Below, piece after piece: positions 32,342 through 40,010 of a stretch of DNA of 64,000 nucleotides (position 1 is the stretch's first letter; the number at the start of each line of letters is the position of its first letter). The notes under the pieces are model-generated. The model was not told the origin of the DNA. It ran no database searches and was given only the letters and a program-made list of their open reading frames with translations. Source of the DNA: an uncultured Acidobacteriia bacterium (GTDB lineage Bacteria > Acidobacteriota > Terriglobia > Bryobacterales > Bryobacteraceae); NCBI GenBank assembly GCA_903851195.1, contig CAINNJ010000004.1, positions 310,001-374,000 on the forward strand. The letters run 5' to 3'. The position numbers and the translations under genes were made by a program.

Positions 32342-32794
32342 ATGAGACTTCTGATTCAGCGGGTGAGCCGCGCGAGCGTGCAGGTGGACGGTAAGTTATG
32401 CGGCAGTATAGGGCGCGGAATTCTGGTTCTGATCGGGATCGGTAAAGGCGACAGCCCGAAAGATGCCGATTATCTGGCCGATAAGCTTGTAAATCTTCGT
32501 ATATTCCCCGACGATCAGGGCCGCATGAACCGCAGCGCTCTCGACACCGGCGCCGGACTGCTGCTGATTTCTCAGTTCACCCTCTACGGAGACTGCAGCC
32601 GGGGCCGGCGGCCAGGCTTTGACGCCGCGGCCGCGCCCGAAGCCGCTCGCGAACTTTACGAATACTTTCTGAAAAAGACCGCGGAGAAAGGCCTCGACAC
32701 ACAGAGCGGCGTCTTTCAGGCACATATGGAGGTGGAACTGGTCAATGACGGACCGGTTACCTTGCTGCTGGAAAGTCCCGCGGTGAAAGCATGA
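32342..32794 (+). CDS. dtd: D-aminoacyl-tRNA deacylase
   Basis: Removes D-amino acids wrongly attached to tRNA. 150 residues from the ATG at 32342. All family landmarks are present: MRLLIQRVSRASVQVDG, the catalytic-loop motif SQFTLYGDCSRGRRPGF (usual SQFTLYAD), and the C-terminal NDGPVT. The Gly replacing Ala in TLYGD is a variant also known in the family. The next gene (ECF sigma) starts 63 bases downstream on the same strand. Confidence 0.96.
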   Translation: MRLLIQRVSRASVQVDGKLCGSIGRGILVLIGIGKGDSPKDADYLADKLVNLRIFPDDQGRMNRSALDTGAGLLLISQFTLYGDCSRGRRPGFDAAAAPEAARELYEYFLKKTAEKGLDTQSGVFQAHMEVELVNDGPVTLLLESPAVKA

Positions 32795-32857
32795 TCCCGC
32801 AAAGAATGCGCGCGGGCCAGGTAAACCCTTCGCGCACAATTTCGTCTACACAGTCGG

Positions 32858-33478
32858 ATGGAGCCTGTTTCGGCCGCACCGTGGTTGGCGAGTGAAGGGT
32901 TGGCGAGTGAAGGGTTGGCCCGTGAAGGGTTGCCGAGTGAAGTGACAGTTTCCCGTACAACGGCGGAGTTCGACGATGTCGTGCGGGAATACTGGCCGCG
33001 TGTCTTCCGGTTCATGCTGGTTTCTCTGCGCGACCGCAACGAAGCCGAAAGCCTGACGCAGGACTGCTTCCTGAAGGCGTTCCAGGCGTGGGGCCGTTTT
33101 CGCGGCGATTCCAGCGTTAACACCTGGCTGATGCGGATCGCGGTCAACCAGCTGCGCGACCACGCGCGGAACCGGCGGCTGCAGTTCTGGAAACGGACGA
33201 AGACCGCCTCGCCGGATGGCGTGGACGCGATCGATTTTGTCCGTGATAGCCGCGTGTCGCCGGAGATGGGCGCGCTGGCAAGGCAACAGGTGGAAGCGGT
33301 CTGGCGCGCCGCGGCGAGTCTGCCGCAACAGCAGAAATCGGTCTTTCTGCTCCGGTTCGTGGAAGATCTGGATTTGCTGGAGATCGCGGCGGCGACGGGT
33401 CTGAAAGAGGGCACGGTCAAGGCGCATCTGTTTCGCGCGCTGCAGTCGGTTCGGGCCCGCATGGGTGAAGCGAAGTGA
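32858..33478 (+). CDS. ECF RNA polymerase sigma factor
   Basis: 206 residues from the ATG at 32858. Region 2 is FDDVVREYWPRVFRFMLVSLRDRNEAESLTQDCFLKAFQAW and following (about 35-105); region 4 is LPQQQKSVFLLRFVEDLDLLEIAAATGLKEGTVKAHLFRALQSV (about 148-200). Before region 2 is an odd stretch, LASEG-LASEG-LAREG-LPSE, from a 15-bp tandem repeat (32883-32942). A GTG at 32942, just after the repeats, would give a 178-residue protein with a more typical N-terminus, so the repeats might be untranslated leader. Each repeat also offers an in-frame TTG. The stop overlaps the anti-sigma reading frame. It should direct transcription of its own stress regulon. Confidence 0.92.
   Translation: MEPVSAAPWLASEGLASEGLAREGLPSEVTVSRTTAEFDDVVREYWPRVFRFMLVSLRDRNEAESLTQDCFLKAFQAWGRFRGDSSVNTWLMRIAVNQLRDHARNRRLQFWKRTKTASPDGVDAIDFVRDSRVSPEMGALARQQVEAVWRAAASLPQQQKSVFLLRFVEDLDLLEIAAATGLKEGTVKAHLFRALQSVRARMGEAK
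32883..32942 (+). repeat. 15-bp tandem repeat, 4 units, at the 5' end of the ECF sigma gene
   Basis: Units GGTTGGCGAGTGAAG at 32883, 32898, 32913 (GGTTGGCCCGTGAAG) and 32928 (GGTTGCCGAGTGAAG). In frame, each unit encodes five residues, and copy-number change would not shift the frame. Confidence 0.92.
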
Positions 33479-33549
33479 AGCCAAGCGAAGTGAAGCCAAG
33501 CGAAGTGAAGCCAAGTGAAGTGAAGCCAAGTGAAGTGAAGCCAAGTGAA
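33475..33549 (+). repeat. 15-bp tandem repeat, 5 units, at the 5' end of the anti-sigma gene
   Basis: Units GTGAAGCCAAGCGAA (two) and GTGAAGCCAAGTGAA (three), at 33475, 33490, 33505, 33520 and 33535, followed by ATGAAACAT. Each unit begins with an in-frame GTG, so copy number changes the number of possible start sites. A partial unit extends into the sigma gene end. Confidence 0.93.
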
Positions 33550-34020
33550 ATGAAACATCTGACGGAAACGGAAATCGCGGATTGGGTAACGGGCCTGCAC
33601 ACGCCGGCCATACTTCGGCATGTGGAAGATTGCCCGGAGTGCCGGGAGCGCGCGCGGACACTCGCCTCGGCCCTGCAGTTGTTCCGGGAGTCGGCGCGCG
33701 AGTGGGCGGATAACCGGACGCCGCCCGTCAGGATGATTCCGGCGCGGCGCCCGAAGCCCTGGGCAGTCCGCTGGGCGGTGCCCGCCGTTGCGCTCGCGCT
33801 GTTGGTTTCGGTTCCGGTATACGACAGCTACCGCCGCGATCGCCAGGCGCGGGCGGAGACCGCACTGGCGGCCCGGCAAGCGGCTGAGGAAGCCGAAGAC
33901 GCCGCTCTGCTCAGCCAGGTGGACACAGGGGTGTCCAGAGCGGTTCCGGCGCCTCTGGAACCGCTGGTTTCGCTGGTCTCATGGAATTCGGGTTCGTGGA
34001 ATGCCAGCGCCGGCCAATAA
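33475..34020 (+). CDS. Zinc-type anti-sigma factor (ZAS) with N-terminal pentapeptide repeats
   Basis: Membrane anti-sigma factor paired with the preceding ECF sigma. From GTG 33475 it has 181 residues; from ATG 33550 it has 156. The start is uncertain because each of five 15-bp repeats begins with GTG in frame (VKPSE units). The ZAS motif HVEDCPEC (His-x3-Cys-x2-Cys) is intact. A single transmembrane helix (VRWAVPAVALALLVSVPVY) follows, then a periplasmic tail with RQAAEEAEDAALLSQVDTG. The GTG overlaps the sigma stop (GTGA), giving translational coupling. After it come a run of eight T's (34021-34028) and the Spy-like gene. Confidence 0.9.
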   Translation: MKPSEVKPSEVKPSEVKPSEVKPSEMKHLTETEIADWVTGLHTPAILRHVEDCPECRERARTLASALQLFRESAREWADNRTPPVRMIPARRPKPWAVRWAVPAVALALLVSVPVYDSYRRDRQARAETALAARQAAEEAEDAALLSQVDTGVSRAVPAPLEPLVSLVSWNSGSWNASAGQ

Positions 34021-34094
34021 TTTTTTTTCGCGGTTAAAGCCGTACCCACCGCACTCGTCCGACTGTCCGCGATCGAAAAAAGAACAGGAGAAAT

Positions 34095-34724
34095 ATGAAA
34101 GCAGGGTTCAGAAATTCAGGCCTCGCGCTGGCGCTTGCCACGGCGTCGGCCTTCGCGCAGGGACCGGGTGGGCCGCCACCGCAGCCGCCGCCGGGACAAC
34201 CGGGACAGCAGGATGGTCCCGGACCGGGAGGTCGCGGCAGAGGCTTCCAAGAAGCGCCGCCGCCGCCGCGAGCGGGCCGGCCGCCCATGGAACGGGCTTT
34301 TCAGGCAGGCCCCGGCGGACGCTGGTGGAACAGCCCGGAAATGGCGCAGAAACTGAGCCTCAATTCCGATCAGCAGAAGAAGATGGACGACATCTTCCAG
34401 CAGAACCGGATCAAACTGATCGATCTGAATGCGACCCTGCAGAAAGAAGAGATCACCCTTGAGCCTCTGGTCTCGGCGGATTCTCCGGACGAGCCGAAGA
34501 TCCTGGCGCAGATCGACCGCGTGGCGCAGGCCCGGGCGGAACTGGAAAAGGCCAATGCGCGTTTCCTGCTGGGAATCCGGAGAGTGCTGACGCAGGACCA
34601 GTGGAAGAAACTGCAGGCGGAACGCCCGCCGCAGGGACGTGGACCGGGCGGCCCGGAAGGACCCGGTGGACCGCACGGTCCAGGTCCGCGGGGCGGCGGG
34701 CCGGGTGGCCGGGGAAGGGATTAG
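34095..34724 (+). CDS. Exported Spy/CpxP-like periplasmic protein with Pro/Gly-rich tails
   Basis: 209 residues, ATG at 34095 with AGGAG 5 bases upstream. Signal peptide to about FAQ. Then Pro/Gly/Gln-rich low complexity (about 25-75), a helical core of the Spy/CpxP or heavy-metal-sensor type (LSLNSDQQKKMDDIFQQNR, LIDLNATLQKEEITLEPLV, LGIRRVLTQDQWKKLQ), and a second Gly/Pro/Arg-rich tail. The final LTQDQWKKL resembles the LTxxQ motif of the family. Order sigma, anti-sigma, Spy-like is the arrangement of Cnr-type systems, but the core lacks the His/Met set that binds nickel in CnrX, so a metal-sensing role is not supported; a chaperone or envelope-stress role is more likely. Confidence 0.82.
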   Translation: MKAGFRNSGLALALATASAFAQGPGGPPPQPPPGQPGQQDGPGPGGRGRGFQEAPPPPRAGRPPMERAFQAGPGGRWWNSPEMAQKLSLNSDQQKKMDDIFQQNRIKLIDLNATLQKEEITLEPLVSADSPDEPKILAQIDRVAQARAELEKANARFLLGIRRVLTQDQWKKLQAERPPQGRGPGGPEGPGGPHGPGPRGGGPGGRGRD

Positions 34725-34734
34725 ATAACTCCGA

Positions 34735-34775
34735 AGCGGGACGCGGCGGCCATCTCACCGCCGCCGCGTCCCGCT
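34735..34775. terminator. Strong bidirectional hairpin terminator between convergent genes
   Basis: A perfect 16-bp inverted repeat (AGCGGGACGCGGCGGC / GCCGCCGCGTCCCGCT) with a 9-base loop. It sits between the Spy-like gene (ends 34724, plus) and the amidohydrolase gene (ends 34781, minus), so it can end both transcripts. No T-run on either side. Confidence 0.75.
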
Positions 34776-34780
34776 CCCGG

Positions 34781-36100
34781 TTAAGGCCGGTTCAGATACT
34801 TCTCGTAAAGATCCTTCTGCTTATTCGATAAATCCACCGGTTTTCCTTTAATAAACAGCTGTTTGATCTGCGTCCGGGCATCCAGCGGGTCGCCGTCCGT
34901 GATCATCAGGTCCGCCCACTTCCCTTCCTCGATGGTTCCCATCACGTCGCCGACGCCCCAGATTTCCGCCGCATTCTTCGTCACGGCCTTCATGGCATCT
35001 TCGTGCGGCAGTCCGAACGCAACGGCCTGAGCGGCCTGGAACGGCAAATTGCGCGACGCGAGATTCGCCTTCCCTTCCAGCGTGCCCAGCGAGAAAAGAA
35101 TGCCCGCTTTTTGTAAATCGGCCGGCGTCGTATAAGACCGGTCGTAAGCGTCGTCCTCGTTCAGCGGCAGCGAAAGCATCGGACCCAGAATCACCGGAAT
35201 ATTGTGCTCCTTGATTTCCTTGGTCACTTTGAAAGCTTCCGGCGCGTCGCAGAGAATGATTTTCACTTTCTGCTTATCGGAGAACGCAATCGCGTCGCGA
35301 ATTTCCCGCTCCTTCACCACCGTCACCATCAGAGGTTCTTTCCCTTCCAGCACGGGAATCATGGCTTCCAGTTTCAGATCCGGCTTGAAATTCGGGAGCT
35401 TCGCCTCTTTAGCCTGCTTATAACGGCGCGCGGATTCGAAAAACTCATTCAGCTCGGCCATTTCTTTATCGAAATTGCGCTTCGCCTCGGTAAAGCTGGA
35501 ACGCGCCGCCGCGGGACCGTCGCCGCCCGTGCTGTCCAGGCCGAAATTGCGCGGCGTCTGGATCACCGGCATTCTCATGTGCAGGCCGGCGCGCGGTTTC
35601 ACGCCCATCTCATCGGTGGTCCAGCCGTCCAGATGCATCAGCGAAACATGCCCGCCGATCAACTGGCCTTCCGGCATGCTCGCCACCGTGGTCACGCCGC
35701 TGAAACGCGTCACCGGAATATGCTCGCTCGACGGATTGACCGCGGTCAGCGCCACCAGCTGCGGATTGAACTTACCCAGTTCCGATAAGTCCTGGGTTTC
35801 CCGCACCGAGTTAATTTCAATCAGACCGACTTCGGTGGCGGCATCGATCATGCCGGGATACACCTGCAGACCCTTGCCATCGATCACCTTCACGTCTTTC
35901 GGCACCGCAAGGTTCTTCCCGACGCCGATGATCTTGCCGTTCCGGACAATCACGGAGCCGTTCTCGATATCGGCCCCGGACATGGTGTGAAGAGTGGCGC
36001 CGCGCAGCATGAAGGTGTCGTCGGCGGCAACCGCCGGAGCCGCACTCAGCACGCAGGCGAAAGCGAGGGGCAGCGCCGCGAACAACTTCGAATGGTTCAT
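34781..36100 (-). CDS. Exported amidohydrolase-like protein lacking the HxH motif
   Basis: 439 residues, signal peptide to about AVAA (residue 26). The overall layout is that of imidazolonepropionase-like amidohydrolases: a beta-sandwich part (RNGKIIGVGKNLAVPKDVKVIDGKGLQVYPGMID), a barrel, and the closing PDGTIEEGKWADLMITDGDPLD-like end (here IEEGKWADLMITDGDPLD). The metal-binding HxH that normally follows GMID is replaced by AATEVG. Such HxH-less paralogues recur next to true amidohydrolases in Bacteroidetes and Gemmatimonadetes-like genomes, as far as I recall. Third of three genes joined by 4-base overlaps. A binding or structural role is possible. Confidence 0.85.
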   Translation of the reverse strand: MNHSKLFAALPLAFACVLSAAPAVAADDTFMLRGATLHTMSGADIENGSVIVRNGKIIGVGKNLAVPKDVKVIDGKGLQVYPGMIDAATEVGLIEINSVRETQDLSELGKFNPQLVALTAVNPSSEHIPVTRFSGVTTVASMPEGQLIGGHVSLMHLDGWTTDEMGVKPRAGLHMRMPVIQTPRNFGLDSTGGDGPAAARSSFTEAKRNFDKEMAELNEFFESARRYKQAKEAKLPNFKPDLKLEAMIPVLEGKEPLMVTVVKEREIRDAIAFSDKQKVKIILCDAPEAFKVTKEIKEHNIPVILGPMLSLPLNEDDAYDRSYTTPADLQKAGILFSLGTLEGKANLASRNLPFQAAQAVAFGLPHEDAMKAVTKNAAEIWGVGDVMGTIEEGKWADLMITDGDPLDARTQIKQLFIKGKPVDLSNKQKDLYEKYLNRP

Positions 36101-37467
36101 TGGTTCGGTCCTCCCGTAACGGACGCCTGACCGCCGCGGCCGCCGGGTGCGGGCGCCGCTTTCTCGATCAGAGCTTTCTTCTCGATCTGCTTCTTTGAAC
36201 GGCCTTCCTGATCCTGGTCGCGGTCGAAATACTCGTGACCGTCGATCCAGACCTTCTCCACCTTGCTGAAGTTCGAGAGCGGATGCCCGTCGTACAGCAG
36301 CACATCGGCATCCTTGCCGACTTCGAGCGACCCGACCCGCTTGTCGATCGACAGCTGCTTCGCCGGGTTAATCGTGATCAGCGACAACGCTTCCGTCTCG
36401 CTCAATCCGCCGTACTTCACGGTCTTGGCGGCTTCTTTATCGAGGTGGCGCATCAGCTCGGCGTCGTCCGAATTCAGAGACGTCAGCACGCCTTTGCGGA
36501 CCATGATGGCGGCGTTGTACGGAATGGCATCCTGCGCCTCCATCTTGTAAGCCCACCAGTCGGCGAACGTGGAAGCCCCGGCGCCGTGCGCCGCGATCTC
36601 CTTTGCCACCTTGTAGCCTTCCAGAACGTGCTGCAGCGTGCGGACTTTAAAACCGTAATCGTCGGCAACGTGCAGCAGCATCAGAATCTCGTCCTGCCGG
36701 TAGCAATGGGCGTGGACATAACGCTTGCCCTCCAGCACTTCTACCAGCGGCTCCAGTTTCAGATCGCGGCGGGGCGGGATGGCGTTTTCGCCCTTTGCCA
36801 GTTTGGCTTTATACTCATCGAGCGTGACCTTGTAGGCCTTCGCGTCGTTGAACGCCTCACGGATCACATCTTCCACGCCCATGCGGGTAGCCGGATAACG
36901 AAGGTTCGCGGGCGCCGCCCCAAAGCCAACGCTCGCGCCCGCGCGCTTCGGATTCTCGCCGAGCGCGAATTTGATGCCGGGCATGGCGCCTTCGAACTTC
37001 ATCTCTTCGGCATCCTTACCCCAGCGCATCTTGGTCACCACCGTCTTACCGCCGATGGAATTCGCGCTGCCGTGCAGAATGTTGGCGGTGGTCACGCCGC
37101 CAGCCAAAGCCCGGTAGATCGCGATGTCCTCGGGATTCAGCACGTCATCGATGCCCACCATCGAGGAAACCGAGACCGTGCCCTCATTGATCGCCTCCGC
37201 CATGATGTGCGAGTGGCAATCGATGATGCCGGGCATCACGAACTTCCCCGCCCCGTCGATCACCTTCGCTCCCGGCGGCGCCAGCACCTTTTCACCCACC
37301 GCAGCGATCTTGCCGTTCTGCAGCAGGATCGAACCCTTCACCGTGCCGTTGGTAATGGTCAGGATAGTGGCGTTCTGGATCAGTACCGGCGCGTCTTTCG
37401 CGGTCTGCGCGCTGGCGGCGCAGACGGAAGCGGCCAGTAGGAAACAACTCGTTCCGAATCTGTTCAT
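36097..37467 (-). CDS. Exported amidohydrolase with intact metal-binding motifs
   Basis: 456 residues, signal peptide to about SAQ (residue 21). Here the metal site is present: IDCHSHIMAE after GKFVMPGI, then VHAHCYR and LNSDDAELMRH, which supply the His and Asp ligands. Ends with KRVGSLEVGKDADVLLYDGHPLS, the usual amidohydrolase closing segment. Hydrolysis of a cyclic amide or dipeptide is likely, but the substrate is unknown. Middle gene of the three; its start overlaps the stop of the upstream gene by 4 bases and its stop overlaps the downstream start likewise. Confidence 0.9.
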   Translation of the reverse strand: MNRFGTSCFLLAASVCAASAQTAKDAPVLIQNATILTITNGTVKGSILLQNGKIAAVGEKVLAPPGAKVIDGAGKFVMPGIIDCHSHIMAEAINEGTVSVSSMVGIDDVLNPEDIAIYRALAGGVTTANILHGSANSIGGKTVVTKMRWGKDAEEMKFEGAMPGIKFALGENPKRAGASVGFGAAPANLRYPATRMGVEDVIREAFNDAKAYKVTLDEYKAKLAKGENAIPPRRDLKLEPLVEVLEGKRYVHAHCYRQDEILMLLHVADDYGFKVRTLQHVLEGYKVAKEIAAHGAGASTFADWWAYKMEAQDAIPYNAAIMVRKGVLTSLNSDDAELMRHLDKEAAKTVKYGGLSETEALSLITINPAKQLSIDKRVGSLEVGKDADVLLYDGHPLSNFSKVEKVWIDGHEYFDRDQDQEGRSKKQIEKKALIEKAAPAPGGRGGQASVTGGPNQ

Positions 37468-38882
37468 CGGGCAGGTCCCCCTTGTCCTCTGCCGCCGCGT
37501 CCACCCGGGCGCACGGCGGGCTCTTCGAGGATCGGCTCATACTTGCCGCCGTCCACGAAGACGTACTTTACGCGGGTGCGGTCGGCGAACAGGTCGCCAT
37601 CCGCCACCACCAGGTTCGCAATCTTGCCTTTGTCGATGCTGCCCAGCCGGTTGGCGACGCCATAAATCTCGGCCGGCGTCAGCGTCAGAGCGCGCAACGC
37701 CGCGTTCGGTTCCAGCCCGGCATCCACCGCCTTCTTGACGGCCCGCATCAGGTCCCGCGGCGTGCCGACGCCATCGGAATAGAAAGCAAACTTCACGCCC
37801 GCCTTCGCCAGCGCGCCGGCAGCCGTGGGCGCTTTGTCGCGAAGTTCCAGAACGCGAACCGATTCGTCCACGGTCGGATCCGAATCCGCGGCGCGTTCGG
37901 GATACTTCAGGCTCAGCAGTACGGGCACACCGGCCTGCTTCAGTACATCGGTCGAGCGCCACGCCTCATGACCGCCATAAATCACCGCGTTGAACTTCAT
38001 CTCTTTCGCGAACGCCAGCATGCGGCGGATTTCCACATCGCGCGTCGCCGGCAGCAGCACACGCGGGCTGGCGAGCACGCCTTCCAGCGTGCGGTCGTAA
38101 GCCGGACGCGGCAAACCTTCGGGATGCTTCTCGTAGATGGATTTCGCCAGCTTATAGTTCTCGGAATCCAGATAAATCTGGCGGATGTAGGCGATGACGC
38201 CCATCAGCGACCCGGGATAGCCACGGCCCCCGCCGCCCCGCCCACCGCCGGGAAACGCGATGTACTGGCCCACGGAATCCGCGATCACCATATCGCCGGC
38301 GCGTTCGCCCGCGAGATCGATCACGCTGCCCTGGCCGGAAAAGATATTGCCGGTCGGGAAGGTAACGGCGGTCGTGAAGCCGCCGTTCCGGGCGGTTTCC
38401 ACAGCGCGGTCATTGGGATAAATCTGATCGGCCGCTTTCAGATAAGCGGCATTGGAAGGCCGGTCTTCCGGGCCCCGCGCCGGCGTGGCCGAAACGATCG
38501 TATTGCTGGGTGTGGAAACGACCAGCGGGGCCGCAACGGTAGCGGCTCCGCGACCCCCGCGTCCCCCTGCCGCGGCTGCGGCGGCGGGCGGTGTATTGGT
38601 CAAGCCCCAGTTACTCAGCGAATCGATCATGCCGGGGTAGACCGTAAGTCCCTTGCAATCGATCACCCACGCGTCGGCGGGCGGCGTGATGTTGTCGCCC
38701 ACGGCCTCGATCAGGCCATCGCGAACCACCACGGTGCCATGCTCAATCACCGGTCCGGAAACCCGGACGATCTTCGCATCCCGCAGGACAAAAGCGCCGC
38801 GGCTCTGCGCCCGCAGCGCGACTCCGCCGGCGCCGGCCAAAGCCAGTGGCACCAACAGTATTCTCAGGAACTTCTGTTTCAT
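37464..38882 (-). CDS. Exported amidohydrolase-like protein lacking the HxH motif, first of three
   Basis: 472 residues. Signal peptide (about 1-25). Fold hallmarks: IEAVGDNITPPADAWVIDCKGLTVYPGMID near the N-terminus and GSIDKGKIANLVVADGDLF near the C-terminus. The position of HxH after GMID reads SLSNWG, so the first metal-binding pair is missing. A glycine-rich segment (GGGRGGGGRGYPG) interrupts the middle and a Gly/Arg-rich tail ends the protein. First gene of the amidohydrolase operon; the 66-base gap to purM on the other strand holds the promoters of both. Confidence 0.85.
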   Translation of the reverse strand: MKQKFLRILLVPLALAGAGGVALRAQSRGAFVLRDAKIVRVSGPVIEHGTVVVRDGLIEAVGDNITPPADAWVIDCKGLTVYPGMIDSLSNWGLTNTPPAAAAAAGGRGGRGAATVAAPLVVSTPSNTIVSATPARGPEDRPSNAAYLKAADQIYPNDRAVETARNGGFTTAVTFPTGNIFSGQGSVIDLAGERAGDMVIADSVGQYIAFPGGGRGGGGRGYPGSLMGVIAYIRQIYLDSENYKLAKSIYEKHPEGLPRPAYDRTLEGVLASPRVLLPATRDVEIRRMLAFAKEMKFNAVIYGGHEAWRSTDVLKQAGVPVLLSLKYPERAADSDPTVDESVRVLELRDKAPTAAGALAKAGVKFAFYSDGVGTPRDLMRAVKKAVDAGLEPNAALRALTLTPAEIYGVANRLGSIDKGKIANLVVADGDLFADRTRVKYVFVDGGKYEPILEEPAVRPGGRGGRGQGGPAR

Positions 38883-38931
38883 ATATTTAGGATTCGAAGC
38901 GACTCGTTATACTGGTACGTTTCCCGTCAAA

Positions 38932-38955
38932 ATGGTTACGACTTCCGAATGGTAA
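38932..38955 (+). other. Short upstream reading frame duplicating the purM start
   Basis: ATG at 38932 encodes MVTTSEW and stops at TAA 38953-38955, overlapping the purM ATG (38949) in another frame. Its first 11 bases (ATGGTTACGAC) nearly repeat the purM start (ATGGTAACAAC) 17 bases further on. This looks like a small tandem duplication that created a decoy start. A TATACT at 38908-38913 may be the -10 element. Confidence 0.5.
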
Positions 38956-40010
38956 CAACAATCTCTTATCGCGATGCCGGCGTCAATATCGACGAAGCCG
39001 ACCGCGCCGTCTCCGCCATCCGAAAAATGGCGCGCGCCACTTTCACCAAAGGAGTGCTGACCGATATCGGCTCCTTCGGCGGCTGTTTTGAGCTGCCGAA
39101 GATGAAGAAGCCGGTGCTGGTCAGTTCCGTGGACGGCGTGGGAACGAAGCTCAAGATCGCCTTCGCCACGGGGCGGCACGACACGATTGGTGAAGACCTG
39201 GTCAATCATTGCGTCAACGATATCGCCGTTCAGGGCGCAAAACCTTTGTTCTTCCTCGATTACATGGCCACCGGAAAACTGGAAGCCGGCGTCGCGGCTC
39301 AGGTAATTTCCGGCATGGCTCGTGGCTGCAAGGCCAACGGCTGCGCGCTCATCGGCGGGGAAACCGCCGAAATGCCGGGCATGTACGTGGACGGGGAGTA
39401 CGATCTGGCCGGAACCATCGTGGGTGCGGTCGAGAAATCTAAGATTATCACTGGTGCGAAGGTGGAGGCGGGCGATGTTTTGCTCGCGCTGGCTTCCACC
39501 GGTCTGCACACCAACGGCTACTCGCTGGCGCGGAAACTTCTGTTCGAGGTGGCGAAACTCAAGCCGGAATCGAGGCTGACCGAAACCGGCACTATCCTCG
39601 CCGACGAACTGTTGCAGGTGCACCGCAGCTATCTGAAGCCGATGACGGCTCTGATCAAGGCGGGCGCGCTAGCCGGGGCCGCGCACATCACCGGCGGCGG
39701 CATCACGGACAATCTGCCGCGCGTGCTGCCGAAGGGCCTCGCGGCGGCGATCGATACGGGATCCTGGGAGACGCCGCCGCTGTTTGAAATGCTGCGGAAA
39801 ATCGGCGACGTGCCGGAGGACGACTGGCGGCGCACTTTCAACCTGGGCGTCGGCATGATCTTCGTGATTTCCAAAGCGAAACTGCCCGCCGCGCAGCGCG
39901 CGCTGAAACGCGAGGGAGAGAAGCCGTGGATCATCGGCGAGATCATCCCGCAGCGGCGCGGCAAGGGCCGCGTGGAATACCGGAATCCGGCCAAATCGGG
40001 GAAGCTTTAA
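38949..40010 (+). CDS. purM: Phosphoribosylformylglycinamidine cyclo-ligase
   Basis: Makes aminoimidazole ribotide from FGAM with ATP in purine synthesis; cytoplasmic. 353 residues from the ATG at 38949. The signatures are complete: SYRDAGVNIDEADRAV, SSVDGVGTKLKIAF, GEDLVNHCVNDIAVQGAKPLFFLDY, GGETAEMPGMY, STGLHTNGYSLARKLL, and AHITGGGITDNLPRVLP. The reading frame stays open for 489 codons upstream, but that lies opposite the amidohydrolase gene and is not part of purM. Followed directly by purN. A duplicated start region is noted separately. Confidence 0.97.
   Translation: MVTTISYRDAGVNIDEADRAVSAIRKMARATFTKGVLTDIGSFGGCFELPKMKKPVLVSSVDGVGTKLKIAFATGRHDTIGEDLVNHCVNDIAVQGAKPLFFLDYMATGKLEAGVAAQVISGMARGCKANGCALIGGETAEMPGMYVDGEYDLAGTIVGAVEKSKIITGAKVEAGDVLLALASTGLHTNGYSLARKLLFEVAKLKPESRLTETGTILADELLQVHRSYLKPMTALIKAGALAGAAHITGGGITDNLPRVLPKGLAAAIDTGSWETPPLFEMLRKIGDVPEDDWRRTFNLGVGMIFVISKAKLPAAQRALKREGEKPWIIGEIIPQRRGKGRVEYRNPAKSGKL

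Noticed and set aside
32883-33549. CRISPR array
   Set aside because: Units are 15 bp, directly adjacent without spacers, and in frame with genes; no cas genes are present.
34095-34724. CnrX-type nickel sensor linked to the nearby nikR-nikMQO locus
   Set aside because: Gene order sigma/anti-sigma/Spy-like is suggestive, but the protein lacks the histidine and methionine set needed to bind nickel; its only His is in the Gly/Pro-rich tail.
37482-38948. A long upstream extension of purM
   Set aside because: The 489 extra codons lie opposite the first amidohydrolase gene and show no domain; PurM of normal length starts at 38949.
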